64,000 bases of DNA from Lacinutrix algicola. Lineage in GTDB: Bacteria; Bacteroidota; Bacteroidia; Flavobacteriales; Flavobacteriaceae. Positions 1 through 7,811 of the stretch are shown here, piece after piece. The notes beneath the pieces are model-generated. The model made no database searches. It was given only the letters and a program-made list of their open reading frames with translations, and was not told where the DNA came from. The stretch lies in assembly GCF_001418085.1 (NCBI RefSeq), contig NZ_LIQH01000037.1, positions 1 through 64,000 of the forward strand, written 5' to 3'. The position numbers and the translations under genes are program-made. Within the stretch, counting starts at the first letter, position 1; each line of letters opens with the position of its first letter.

Positions 1-10
1 TTTTTTTATT

Positions 11-96
11 GCGTTAAGGATAGCAGCGGCATCCTTTTTTTGCTGCCATATATGGCAAAAAAAGATATAGCGTATAGCCTGACCTTTAGGTAACGC
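11..96 (+). repeat. Structured intergenic repeat, copy A (candidate structured RNA)
   Basis: The stretch can fold as a closed structure. GCGTTA at 11-16 pairs with TAACGC at 91-96. AAGGAT pairs with ATCCTT to form a first hairpin, TGCCATATATGGCA is a self-complementary second arm, and ACCT/AGGT at 82-91 forms a last short hairpin. Related copies lie at 25891-25993 and 57979-58073, sharing AAGGAT-G, CGG, a T-run/A-run arm and AGCCTG. It sits downstream of hflX, so on the opposite strand part of it could also act as the hflX terminator. A structured RNA of the flavobacterial Flavo-1 kind is one possible identity, not tested here. Confidence 0.55.
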
Positions 97-106
97 CCAA
101 ATTATT

Positions 107-1336
107 CTATTCTTCTTCTCCCATATTTTCGTAATCGTAATCTGGATACAGAAAATGATTATATGGAAAACGAGTGACGTGGATATCTCTAACCTCATCG
201 TAAACACGTTTTTTAAAGTCTTCTAAATTCTTTTTATTTAATGCAGATATAAATAGTGCGTTGTTTTCTCCTACTCTACTCATCCACGTTTTTTTCCATT
301 CGGCAAGACTGTAGTGTTCTTCGGTACGCTCTGCAATTAAATCGGTTTCATCAAACGGTTTTGCTTCGTAGGCATCAATTTTGTTAAACACCATAATTAC
401 TGGCTTGTCTCCACTTTTAATTTCGCCTAAAACCTTCTCTACAGAGGCAATATGGTCTTCGAAATTAGGGTGCGAAATATCTACTACGTGAAGTAATAAA
501 TCTGCCTCACGAACCTCGTCTAGTGTACTTTTAAAACTGTCTACTAACTGCGTTGGTAGTTTACGTATAAACCCAACGGTATCACTTAATAAAAATGGTA
601 GGTTTTGGATTACTACTTTTCTAACCGTTGTGTCTAAGGTTGCAAATAACTTGTTCTCTGCAAATACTTGACTTTTACTAACGGTGTTCATTAAAGTAGA
701 TTTCCCAACGTTTGTATAACCCACTAAAGCGACACGTACCATTTTACCACGATTACCACGTTGCACAGACATTTGCTTGTCTATAACCTTAATTTTATCT
801 TTTAATAACGAGATTCTGTCTCTTACAATACGTCTATCTGTTTCAATTTCGGTTTCTCCAGGTCCACGCATTCCAATTCCACCTTTTTGGCGTTCAAGGT
901 GTGTCCACATTCCTTTTAATCTCGGTAGTAAGTATTCACATTGTGCCAATTCTACTTGTGTTCTTGCATAACTTGTTTGCGCTCGTTGTGCAAAAATATC
1001 GAGAATAAGGTTTGTTCTGTCTAATACTTTACATTCTAGAATTTTACTAATGTTACGTTCTTGAGAGGCCGAAAGCTCATCGTCAAAAATAGCAGTACCA
1101 ATTTTATTATCGTGAATGTATTGGCGCACTTCGTCCATTTTCCCTGTACCTATATAGGTTTTAGGATTAGGCTGCTCCATTTTTTGGGTGAATCGTTTTT
1201 TAACTTCTCCACCTGCTGTGAAGGTTAAAAATTCTAATTCGTCTAAGTATTCTTTGGATTTAACTTCGTTTTGTTGTTTTGTAACTACACCAATTAGCAC
1301 AGCACTTTCTAAGTCAATATCTTTTTTTTCTAGCAT
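107..1336 (-). CDS. hflX: Ribosome-associated GTPase HflX
   Basis: HflX is a translational GTPase-like factor that binds the large ribosomal subunit and splits stalled ribosomes. The 409-residue product has the family layout. An N-terminal HflX domain (about 1-190) contains the glycine-rich GIGMRGPGETEIETDRR stretch near residue 155. The G domain follows, with G1 GYTNVGKST near 206, DTVGF near 252 and NKID near 320. Length is normal for the family. The start is ATG at 1336. A perfect TAnnTTTG element on the minus strand (1342-1349) lies only 5 bases before it, which suggests a leaderless or almost leaderless message. Confidence 0.95.
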   Translation of the reverse strand: MLEKKDIDLESAVLIGVVTKQQNEVKSKEYLDELEFLTFTAGGEVKKRFTQKMEQPNPKTYIGTGKMDEVRQYIHDNKIGTAIFDDELSASQERNISKILECKVLDRTNLILDIFAQRAQTSYARTQVELAQCEYLLPRLKGMWTHLERQKGGIGMRGPGETEIETDRRIVRDRISLLKDKIKVIDKQMSVQRGNRGKMVRVALVGYTNVGKSTLMNTVSKSQVFAENKLFATLDTTVRKVVIQNLPFLLSDTVGFIRKLPTQLVDSFKSTLDEVREADLLLHVVDISHPNFEDHIASVEKVLGEIKSGDKPVIMVFNKIDAYEAKPFDETDLIAERTEEHYSLAEWKKTWMSRVGENNALFISALNKKNLEDFKKRVYDEVRDIHVTRFPYNHFLYPDYDYENMGEEE

Positions 1337-1341
1337 AAGTA

Positions 1342-1349
1342 CAAAGTTA
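1342..1349 (-). promoter_or_regulatory. Promoter -7 element of hflX
   Basis: On the minus strand this reads TAACTTTG, a perfect match to the Bacteroidetes -7 consensus TAnnTTTG. No clear -33 TTG was found at the expected distance. It is 5 bases from the hflX ATG. Confidence 0.5.
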
Positions 1350-1518
1350 TAGCATTTCTACTTTTAAAACATCATAAAATAAAATGATGATTTCTTTCTT
1401 TTTACAAAGTATAAAAATAAAGGTTAGCAATGGTTATAGTTTCTTTTTATGTTGAAGTAAAAATAACAAAAAGGTGTTTTATTATGGGTATTAAAAATTG
1501 AAAGCAGATAAAATTTGC

Positions 1519-1526
1519 TATTTTTA
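1519..1526 (+). promoter_or_regulatory. Probable promoter of the endonuclease/exonuclease/phosphatase gene
   Basis: TATTTTTA matches TAnnTTTG except for the last base. A TTG lies at 1498-1500, an 18-base gap, which fits the Bacteroidetes -33/-7 arrangement. The gene starts at 1547. Confidence 0.4.
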
Positions 1527-1546
1527 GCGCAATTAAAATATAAGAT

Positions 1547-2512
1547 TTGAAACTAAACTTCTTTAAGTCCAAAGAAACAAGACACACTATCGCTTTTTAC
1601 AATATTGAAAACCTTTTTGATGTTTATGATGATGAAATAACACGCGATAACGATATGCATCCTACAGCCGAAAAACGCTGGAGTATTAAACGCTATAAAA
1701 ACAAATTACGCAAAATAGGTTATGCCATCTCTAATATTGGTGAAGAAGATGTAAATAGGCATCCTGCAATTGTTGGTTTAGCCGAAGTTGAAAATGAAGC
1801 TGTTTTAAAAGATTTAGTATCCTCTAAATATTTAAACGATTTAAATTATAAATTTTTGCATTACAATTCTCCAGACGAACGCGGAATTGATGTCGCTTTT
1901 TTATATGACGAAACTGTTTTTAAAATTGCTTATTCTAAAACTTTCACGGTAGATTTATTGGATGATGATGGAGAGGTAGACCATACAAGAGATCTTTTAT
2001 TAGTAAGCGGACTTTTTGAAGGTTTAGAACTACACATTATAGTTAACCATTGGCCATCTAGACGAACTGGAGATGTAGCTACGGAGCACAAACGCATGAA
2101 AGCTTCTAAAAAAGTTACAGAGGTTATTAGTATGCTAAAAGAAAAAAATCCTGAAGCAAAAATTGTGGTTATGGGAGATTTTAATGATGACCCAGAAAGC
2201 AACAGTCTTAAAGCTTTAGAGGCTAGCCATGGTTTATTTAACCCGATGCGTACATTATTATCTAATGATCGCGGTACAACTAGTTTTAACCACAGTTGGA
2301 ATTTGTTTGATCAGTTTTTAATTACTCATAATTTTTTTGAACGTAAAAAAAATGCGCTTCGTTTTGTTGAAGCTAATATTTTTGATGCCGATTTTTTAAA
2401 AGAAGCTGAAGGAAAATACAAAGGAACACCATACAGAACTTATGTTGGAAAACATTATAAAGGTGGTTATAGCGATCATTTTCCGGTGTATATGGTTATT
2501 AGCAAGAAGTAA
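1547..2512 (+). CDS. Endonuclease/exonuclease/phosphatase-fold protein
   Basis: The 321-residue protein belongs to the EEP (DNase I/exonuclease III-like) superfamily of metal-dependent phosphodiesterases; the substrate cannot be told from sequence. Visible motifs are FYNIENLFD near residue 20, AEVENEA near 80 with the metal-binding Glu, NHWPSR near 168, MGDFNDDP near 207 and YSDHFPVY near 310 with the catalytic His. No signal peptide is visible, so it is probably cytoplasmic. The only plausible start is TTG at 1547, 21 bases after a promoter-like element. It stands alone between hflX and the stress-type module. Confidence 0.88.
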   Translation: MKLNFFKSKETRHTIAFYNIENLFDVYDDEITRDNDMHPTAEKRWSIKRYKNKLRKIGYAISNIGEEDVNRHPAIVGLAEVENEAVLKDLVSSKYLNDLNYKFLHYNSPDERGIDVAFLYDETVFKIAYSKTFTVDLLDDDGEVDHTRDLLLVSGLFEGLELHIIVNHWPSRRTGDVATEHKRMKASKKVTEVISMLKEKNPEAKIVVMGDFNDDPESNSLKALEASHGLFNPMRTLLSNDRGTTSFNHSWNLFDQFLITHNFFERKKNALRFVEANIFDADFLKEAEGKYKGTPYRTYVGKHYKGGYSDHFPVYMVISKK

Positions 2513-2564
2513 ATTATGTAACAATAGATAAAAATGTTGTAAAACAATTATTACACTGTTAGCA

Positions 2565-2572
2565 TAACTTTG
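2565..2572 (+). promoter_or_regulatory. Promoter -7 element of the first DUF2383 gene
   Basis: TAACTTTG is a perfect TAnnTTTG, 20 bases before the ATG at 2593. The best TTG (2537-2539) is 25 bases upstream, slightly long. The leader also carries ATGTAACA near 2516, which recalls the repeated ATGTAACATAAAAAGT motif before the gene at 6495. Confidence 0.5.
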
Positions 2573-2592
2573 CTAAAAACTAATGGTGTACT

Positions 2593-3051
2593 ATGAGAAA
2601 TGTTATAAAATACGAGGTTGGTAGTAATGCTATGGAGCATTTAATTGAAGTTATTAATGATGTAGAATTATCTTATACCTACTTAAAATCTAAAACGAAA
2701 AACAAGGCTGTTAAATCTTGGATTGAAGACAAATTAAATTACACTACAGTTTTTAAAACAAGTGCTTTAAACATTTTAAATTCTTTAAAAATAAAGCACA
2801 AAAAGCAGTCTAACTTATTACTAAATCTTAGGTTTTATTGGTTTAATATAAAACGATTATTCTATAAAAATGAAGAACAAGCTATTATTGACGAATGCAT
2901 AAAGCTTGATGCTTATTTTTTAAATGAAGTTAATAAAGAAATTAAATCTGGAATATTATCTAAACCGTGTTACAAACTGATTAATAGTTTAAAAATAAAT
3001 CTTTTAAACACAAAGCAAGCGTTCTACTTTTCGAACTTAAGCATTAGCTAA
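2593..3051 (+). CDS. DUF2383 (PA2169-type) four-helix-bundle protein, divergent copy
   Basis: The 152-residue all-helical protein is a divergent paralogue of the clearer DUF2383 protein at 7328-7786. The two have the same length, a similar helix pattern and comparable positions such as the KNKAVKSWIEDK and EEQAIIDEC segments, against LKNWLQQKA and EALMEECIRGE in the other copy. DUF2383 proteins are ferritin-like helical bundles of unknown function, often found with stress genes. No signal peptide is visible. It has its own promoter and lies just before the regulatory genes. Many residues are changed to Lys, Asn and hydrophobics, so it may have a different role or be relaxing. Confidence 0.6.
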   Translation: MRNVIKYEVGSNAMEHLIEVINDVELSYTYLKSKTKNKAVKSWIEDKLNYTTVFKTSALNILNSLKIKHKKQSNLLLNLRFYWFNIKRLFYKNEEQAIIDECIKLDAYFLNEVNKEIKSGILSKPCYKLINSLKINLLNTKQAFYFSNLSIS

Positions 3052-3302
3052 ACTTTAAATCCCTAGCCTTTTCCTTTAACATAATAGCAGCACTAGTGTA
3101 ACCTCCCTCTGTGCCATCTACAAAATGGATGTGCTTTTCTTCTCTATCTTCAAAATAACAAGACATTATAGAGGCATCTAACATAATTGTGCAGGACAAT
3201 TGACTTACCTTAAAAGTATAAGACTTTCCTGCTTTAAACAGTTTATGCTAAAGGCAGATTGTTTTTGGAAATATCCTTGTGAAAATTTAAGTCCTCTTCC
3301 AT
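3044..3302 (-). pseudogene. Small gene broken by a 2-base frameshift, family unknown
   Basis: On the minus strand an ATG at 3302 opens a short frame (MEEDLNFHKDISKNNLPLA) that stops at once. A frame offset by two bases continues from about 3249 as HKLFKAGKSYTFKVSQ and runs to TAA at 3044 with protein-like composition (SCYFEDREEKHIHFVDGTE, then AAIMLKEKARDL). The join reads GCATAAA, as expected from loss of one CA from GCACATAAA. Restored length would be about 85 residues. The stop overlaps the tail of the gene ending at 3051. The family is not recognised. A sequencing error would give the same picture. The rest of 3052-3428 shows nothing else but the promoter at 3405. Confidence 0.42.
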
Positions 3303-3404
3303 ACAAACACAAATAAATATACTGTTTCTAACACAGCAAAAATTACCAATATTGTAATTGAAAACTAATTTTACTATATTTAATTTTCTACCGTGCATTA
3401 TCTT

Positions 3405-3412
3405 TAATTTTG
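3405..3412 (+). promoter_or_regulatory. Promoter -7 element of the AraC-HTH/response regulator/kinase operon
   Basis: TAATTTTG matches TAnnTTTG exactly and lies 16 bases before the ATG at 3429. No clear TTG sits at -33. Confidence 0.45.
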
Positions 3413-3428
3413 TAACTAAATATATTCT

Positions 3429-3995
3429 ATGACATTGTTTTTTAAATTCGATTTTAATGCCATTTGCCAAATAGTTTTAGAGCAAACACTTAATGATAAT
3501 GATATTAAATTTAAGACTGTTGGTTTTGGAGAAATAGAACTTTTAGATAAGATAAATAAAGACCAACAAGATAATCTTGAAAAGGCTTTAAATAAATATC
3601 ATATTGAAGTTGTTGAAAACCAAAAAAGCATTTTAGTCCAAAAAATTAAAGACACTATTAACGACATGGTTTTTAATGAAGAGACAACTGTTAATGTTAA
3701 AAGCTCAGTTTATTTATCGGAAACTCTAGAACACAGTTACGGCTACTTATCCAATTTGTTTTCTGAAGTAACTTATACCTCTATAGAAAACTTTATAATT
3801 CTTCAAAAGATAGAATTTGCAAAACAATTAATTATAAAACAAGATTTAAGTTTAACCGAAATTGCATTTAGGCTAAATTACTCTAGCGTAGCGCATTTAA
3901 GTACACAATTTAAAAACACAACAGGCATTACACCTTCTGCTTTTCAACGAATTATTTCTAAAAGAAGAGCATTTAACCAAGAAAACAACAATTAG
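3429..3995 (+). CDS. AraC-family HTH protein
   Basis: The 188-residue protein has a C-terminal AraC-type double helix-turn-helix (about 90-180). This shows FSEVTYTSIENFIILQKIE, LSLTEIAFRLNYSSVAHLS and FKNTTGITPSAFQR, all typical of the DNA-binding domain. The short N-terminal part (about 1-70) is not an AraC cupin; it looks like a small alpha/beta domain of unknown ligand. The gene is followed after 5 bases by a response regulator and then a histidine kinase, so the three form one operon. It may be the transcriptional output of that signalling pair, since the response regulator has no DNA-binding domain. This is inference from context. Confidence 0.85.
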   Translation: MTLFFKFDFNAICQIVLEQTLNDNDIKFKTVGFGEIELLDKINKDQQDNLEKALNKYHIEVVENQKSILVQKIKDTINDMVFNEETTVNVKSSVYLSETLEHSYGYLSNLFSEVTYTSIENFIILQKIEFAKQLIIKQDLSLTEIAFRLNYSSVAHLSTQFKNTTGITPSAFQRIISKRRAFNQENNN

Positions 3996-4000
3996 AGTTC

Positions 4001-4447
4001 ATGCAAGAAGATTACATAAATATAATTTTAGCAGATGATGATGAGGATGATAGATTATTCTTTACAGATGCATTCGAAGAAATAAAAATTACCACTAGAG
4101 TAAAAACATTTAACGACGGTGTTTACTTAATGGACTATTTAAATACTGATGGTATACAATTACCAAATGTTTTGTTTCTAGATTTAAACATGCCTAGAAA
4201 ATCTGGATTAGAATGTTTAAGAGAAATTAAACAAAACGAAAAATTTAATGATATTGCTATTGCCATTTATTCAACATCTGCATCGGAAGAAGATATTGAG
4301 AAAACATTTATAAAAGGCGCAAACATTTATATAAAAAAGCCAAGCGACTTTAAAACTTTAAAGAAAGTACTATCAGAAGTTGTTACTATTAATTGGCAAT
4401 ATCACACCAATAGTATGAATAAAGAAAACTTTTTGTTACGCTTTTAA
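4001..4447 (+). CDS. Single-domain response regulator (Rcp1-like)
   Basis: The 148-residue protein is a stand-alone receiver domain. The acidic pocket is ADDDEDDR (residues 11-18), the phospho-acceptor is Asp61 in FLDLNMP, the switch residue lies in STSAS near 91 and the conserved Lys is in KKP near 113. There is no output domain, as in Rcp1/CheY-like regulators paired with phytochrome-type kinases. It lies 5 bases after the AraC-HTH gene and 3 bases before the histidine kinase gene. It probably receives phosphate from that kinase and passes the signal on by phosphotransfer or protein contact. Confidence 0.93.
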   Translation: MQEDYINIILADDDEDDRLFFTDAFEEIKITTRVKTFNDGVYLMDYLNTDGIQLPNVLFLDLNMPRKSGLECLREIKQNEKFNDIAIAIYSTSASEEDIEKTFIKGANIYIKKPSDFKTLKKVLSEVVTINWQYHTNSMNKENFLLRF

Positions 4448-4450
4448 TTT

Positions 4451-6235
4451 ATGATAAAAACACTCTCAAATAACATCTCTTTTTTAAGAACAATGCTCTA
4501 CCTAAGTGCATTTGTTATACTTGTTGTTGGCGCTTTAACCTATAGAAGTATTACAGAGGTTACTAAATCTTCGGAAATGGTAACACATACTTACAAAGTT
4601 AATGTTGAGCTTGAGCAAATACTATCTAACCTTAAAGATGCAGAAACTGGACAACGTGGTTTTATAATAACTAGAGATTCCGTTTTTTTAGATTCATACA
4701 CTTCTGGAAGAAGCAAAATAAATAATAGCTTTGCCGAGTTAAAAGTTTTAACTAGAAATGACACACTGTTAAACACAAATTTAATTGCATTAAATGGTTT
4801 AATAAATAAGCGTTTAATTGCATTTCAAACCTCTTATAGTTCTTTACCCAAAGACGATATAGACGATCCTGCTTTTATCTCAAACTTTAGAGATGGAAAA
4901 TATTTAATGGATAGTATTAGTGTAAAAATTAAAAGCATTGTATCCCTACAAAACAACATATTAGAAACGCGTAAAAACGAATATGAAAATGATTTAATGG
5001 CTACACCATTGTTACTCTTTTCATTATTACTTTGCTCTTTAGTTTTAATGTATGTGGCCTACAATAATATCTATAAAAACATTAAAAAACTAAAAGCGAC
5101 AAACGAAGCTTTAGAAATTTTTAAAGAATCTACAAACCAGTCCGAAATTGTAAGTAAACATGGTAGCTGGACCTGGAATGTTAAAGACAATGTATTTACT
5201 TTTTCCGACAATTTATACAGACTCGTTGGAGAACAACCACAATCTTTTAAACCAACAATAGAGAATTTTCTAAACTATGTTCATCCAGAAGATGTAGAGC
5301 AGCTTAGTAAGCAAACAGAACAAATGAAGGAAAACGTAGAGTTACCTTATATCTATTATAGAGTGGTCCACAAGAATGGAAACATTAAACACTTAAAAGC
5401 ATATGGAAAATCTTTAATTAACGAAGAAAATGATACCGTGTTATTAGGTACGACTGCAGACATTACCGATGAGATAATGAGTTTTAGAGCGCTAGAAGAG
5501 CGTAATATGGAGCTTGAAAGAAACAATAAAGAGTTATCCTCGTTTAACTATGTTGCCAGTCACGATTTACAAGAACCACTTAGAAAAATTCAAACATTTT
5601 TATCAAGACTTGAAGATGAAGAGGCCGAAAATCTTTCTAGCAAAGGCACCAAATACATAGATAGGATTCAAAATGCAGCTACTAGAATGCGTTTATTAAT
5701 AGACGATTTACTTCAGTTTTCTAGATCTAATAAAGCAGATAAAGTAATTGAAGAGTCTAACATCAACCTTTTACTAGAGGCTGCAAAGCAAGATTTAGCC
5801 GAAGTTATCTCAGCTGAGAATGCCGAAATAACATCGGATACCTTCCCAACTATTAAGGTTATACCTTTTCAAATTCAGCAATTGTTTATTAACCTATTAG
5901 GTAATGCTATAAAATATAAAGCGGAAGGCAAAACACCTAAAATAGTAATAAAACATAAAGTTGTTGATGCCGAAGATGAAGAAAATATTGTTAAGCCTAA
6001 AAAGGCGTTTTACCATAAAATAACATTTACAGACAATGGTATTGGTTTTGAAGAACAATATGCCGAACAAATTTTCACTCTCTTTAGCAGACTTCACAAT
6101 AAAGATGAATATTCTGGAACAGGAATAGGATTATCTATTTGCAAAAAAATAGTAGAAAACCATAGTGGATACATAACTGCATCTGGGCAACCTGGAAAAG
6201 GCGCAGTATTTACAGTTTACCTTCCTATAGACTAA
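4451..6235 (+). CDS. CHASE3-PAS sensor histidine kinase
   Basis: This is a 594-residue membrane sensor kinase. TM1 is about 12-31. A CHASE3 extracytoplasmic domain follows with the diagnostic LKDAETGQRGFIITRD near 62, and TM2 is about 185-205. A PAS domain spans about 235-345 (WTWNVKDNVFTFSDNLYRL, then the PAC-like YRVVHKNGNIKHLKAYGK). The HisKA segment SHDLQEPLRKIQ has the phospho-accepting His near 370. The HATPase domain has a G1 box FTDNGIGFEEQY and a G2 box SGTGIGLSICKK. The SHDLQEPLRK form is typical of phytochrome-type kinases. It is the third gene of the operon; the signal sensed is unknown. A terminator follows at 6258. Confidence 0.93.
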   Translation: MIKTLSNNISFLRTMLYLSAFVILVVGALTYRSITEVTKSSEMVTHTYKVNVELEQILSNLKDAETGQRGFIITRDSVFLDSYTSGRSKINNSFAELKVLTRNDTLLNTNLIALNGLINKRLIAFQTSYSSLPKDDIDDPAFISNFRDGKYLMDSISVKIKSIVSLQNNILETRKNEYENDLMATPLLLFSLLLCSLVLMYVAYNNIYKNIKKLKATNEALEIFKESTNQSEIVSKHGSWTWNVKDNVFTFSDNLYRLVGEQPQSFKPTIENFLNYVHPEDVEQLSKQTEQMKENVELPYIYYRVVHKNGNIKHLKAYGKSLINEENDTVLLGTTADITDEIMSFRALEERNMELERNNKELSSFNYVASHDLQEPLRKIQTFLSRLEDEEAENLSSKGTKYIDRIQNAATRMRLLIDDLLQFSRSNKADKVIEESNINLLLEAAKQDLAEVISAENAEITSDTFPTIKVIPFQIQQLFINLLGNAIKYKAEGKTPKIVIKHKVVDAEDEENIVKPKKAFYHKITFTDNGIGFEEQYAEQIFTLFSRLHNKDEYSGTGIGLSICKKIVENHSGYITASGQPGKGAVFTVYLPID

Positions 6236-6257
6236 TACTACAACACTCTTAAATAAT

Positions 6258-6287
6258 AAAAACCTTACTAACAGTAAGGTTTTTTTA
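6258..6287 (+). terminator. Rho-independent terminator after the histidine kinase
   Basis: AAACCTTACT and AGTAAGGTTT form a stem with a short loop, followed by a T run. It lies 23 bases after the kinase stop codon. Confidence 0.8.
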
Positions 6288-6335
6288 TGCTCTATTCTAA
6301 GCTAATATTGGAATTTTATAAGCTTAACTTAAAAT

Positions 6336-6478
6336 TATGTAACATAAAAAGTGCTGTTATGTAAGACCTTTGCTGTGTAATTAATACAGAAAAAAATAAC
6401 AAAACTGATAATTCTGTAAACAATACAAAAAATGATGTAACATAAAAAGTTGAATACGGTTGCATCTTTGTAATATCA
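6336..6478 (+). promoter_or_regulatory. Upstream region with a duplicated ATGTAACATAAAAAGT motif
   Basis: The 16-base motif ATGTAACATAAAAAGT occurs twice in the 260 bases between the kinase terminator and the gene at 6495. Each copy is followed about 18-20 bases later by CTTTG (GACCTTTG and CATCTTTG), which resembles a variant -7 element. The layout suggests tandem promoters or a repeated operator for the 6495-8177 operon. A partial version lies before the gene at 2593. Confidence 0.45.
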
Positions 6479-6494
6479 AAATAACAAAGGAAAA

Positions 6495-7070
6495 ATGAAA
6501 TTTTTTACAAACAGACGATTAACCGTTTTATTCTTCTTTATAGTAATAATGATTGGATTAAGTTTTAATTCATGCCAAGAATTAATAAAAAATAAAAGTT
6601 TAGAAAACAAGAAAACAGAAGCAACAAAGCAAGAGGTTAAAACCAATCAAAATGAAGCTAAATTATTAGTAATGCTATCTAAAGACAATCAAGATGTCAT
6701 TCAATTAAGTAAATCATTACAAAAAATAGTCGAAAAAGACACTGTTTTTAAACTAGCTAAAAAAATAGAAAAAGCGCATTTAGAAATTGCTAAAGAATTT
6801 AATACTGTAGCAACAAACAAGTTAATAACGATACCTAATCATTCCGAATTAATAATAGAAGAAATAACAGACATTAATCGAGAAGCAAAATTAAATGCTT
6901 TAAACGATTTAAAATCTAAAATTAAAAATCAGCTATACTTATTAAATAAGTTAGATGAGACAACAAATAGCAAAGAGTTTAAACAGCTAATTGTAAAGGC
7001 AGACACTAAAATTAATGAAAGCCTTAACAAAACAAAAAATATAATTAGCAATTTAAAATCCAATAGCTAA
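6495..7070 (+). CDS. Lipoprotein, DUF4142-like
   Basis: The 191-residue protein has a signal peptide ending in a lipobox (LSFNSC), so it should be a lipoprotein with its mature start at Cys27. The rest is helical. LLVMLSKDNQDVIQLSKSLQK, then EKAHLEIAKEFNTVA and LITIPNH, resembles the pattern of DUF4142 proteins (a helical domain with residual ferritin-like features). Similarity is moderate and the assignment is tentative. It opens an operon-like run of small envelope proteins (membrane peptide, DUF2383, two lipoproteins) that ends at the terminator at 8196. It likely acts in envelope stress; no biochemical role is established. Confidence 0.6.
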   Translation: MKFFTNRRLTVLFFFIVIMIGLSFNSCQELIKNKSLENKKTEATKQEVKTNQNEAKLLVMLSKDNQDVIQLSKSLQKIVEKDTVFKLAKKIEKAHLEIAKEFNTVATNKLITIPNHSELIIEEITDINREAKLNALNDLKSKIKNQLYLLNKLDETTNSKEFKQLIVKADTKINESLNKTKNIISNLKSNS

Positions 7071-7108
7071 ATATTAAAACAATTACTAACAACTAAAAAA
7101 CAAACACC

Positions 7109-7261
7109 ATGAGAGGACTACTTTATATTATAGCAGTAATACTTGTAATAGGTTGGGCATTAGGATTTTTTGTCTACAGTGCAAGTGGATTAATACATAT
7201 ACTATTAGTAATTGCAGTAATTGCAATTTTACTAAGATTAATAGGTGGAAAAGGCGTTTAA
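7109..7261 (+). CDS. Small Lmo0937-type membrane peptide
   Basis: This is a 50-residue membrane peptide starting MRGLLYIIAVILVIGWALGF. It has two hydrophobic helices (about 4-25 and 28-44) separated by YSASGLIH, and ends RLIGGKGV. Layout and motifs match the Lmo0937 family of tiny membrane proteins, which are common in Bacteroidetes stress clusters and have no known function. The ATG at 7109 follows an A-rich leader. The gene lies 38 bases after the DUF4142-like gene and 66 bases before the DUF2383 gene, in the same direction. Confidence 0.82.
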   Translation: MRGLLYIIAVILVIGWALGFFVYSASGLIHILLVIAVIAILLRLIGGKGV

Positions 7262-7327
7262 TGTTAACAGTTAAATAAATTTTACACTTACAATAAAATC
7301 ACATATTAACATTTAAAATCAAGCAAC

Positions 7328-7786
7328 ATGAAAACGACAGAAAATAATCAAAACTTAGTAAACTCATTACAAGATTTACTTCAAAAAAATTATGACGCAG
7401 AAGCTGGATATAAACAAGTGATGCAAAAAGCACAAAGCGAACCATTAAAAAACTGGTTACAACAAAAAGCCTTACAGCGTAACACTTTTGCTACAGAATT
7501 AGATTTTCAAATTAGAAAACATAATGCAGAACCTAAAGCTTCTGGAACTTTAAAAGGTGACTTACATAGAGGGTGGATTAACGTAAAATCTACATTAACA
7601 ACTAATACAGATGAAGCTTTAATGGAAGAGTGTATTAGAGGAGAAAAAGAAAGCGTTAAAGAATACGAAGAGCAGTTAGGAAACTTTAATCCAAACACAG
7701 AGATTAAAACAATTATTCAGTCTCAATTAACAACTGTAAAATCTGCTTTAAATACCGTTAAGAAACTAGAAGACATTATAGATTAA
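7328..7786 (+). CDS. DUF2383 (PA2169-type) four-helix-bundle protein
   Basis: The 152-residue helical protein matches the DUF2383/PA2169 pattern: an N-terminal helix NLVNSLQDLLQKNYDAEAGYKQ, a second helix LKNWLQQKALQRNTFATEL and the conserved EALMEECIRGEKESVKEYEEQL segment. The fold is a ferritin-like four-helix bundle. No biochemical activity is established; members are often induced by stress. There is no signal peptide. It sits in the small-envelope-protein operon and is the canonical partner of the diverged copy at 2593. The DUF2383 identity is firm; the function is not known. Confidence 0.88.
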   Translation: MKTTENNQNLVNSLQDLLQKNYDAEAGYKQVMQKAQSEPLKNWLQQKALQRNTFATELDFQIRKHNAEPKASGTLKGDLHRGWINVKSTLTTNTDEALMEECIRGEKESVKEYEEQLGNFNPNTEIKTIIQSQLTTVKSALNTVKKLEDIID

Positions 7787-7811
7787 TAATAAAATATTAA
7801 AAAAAACAGCT

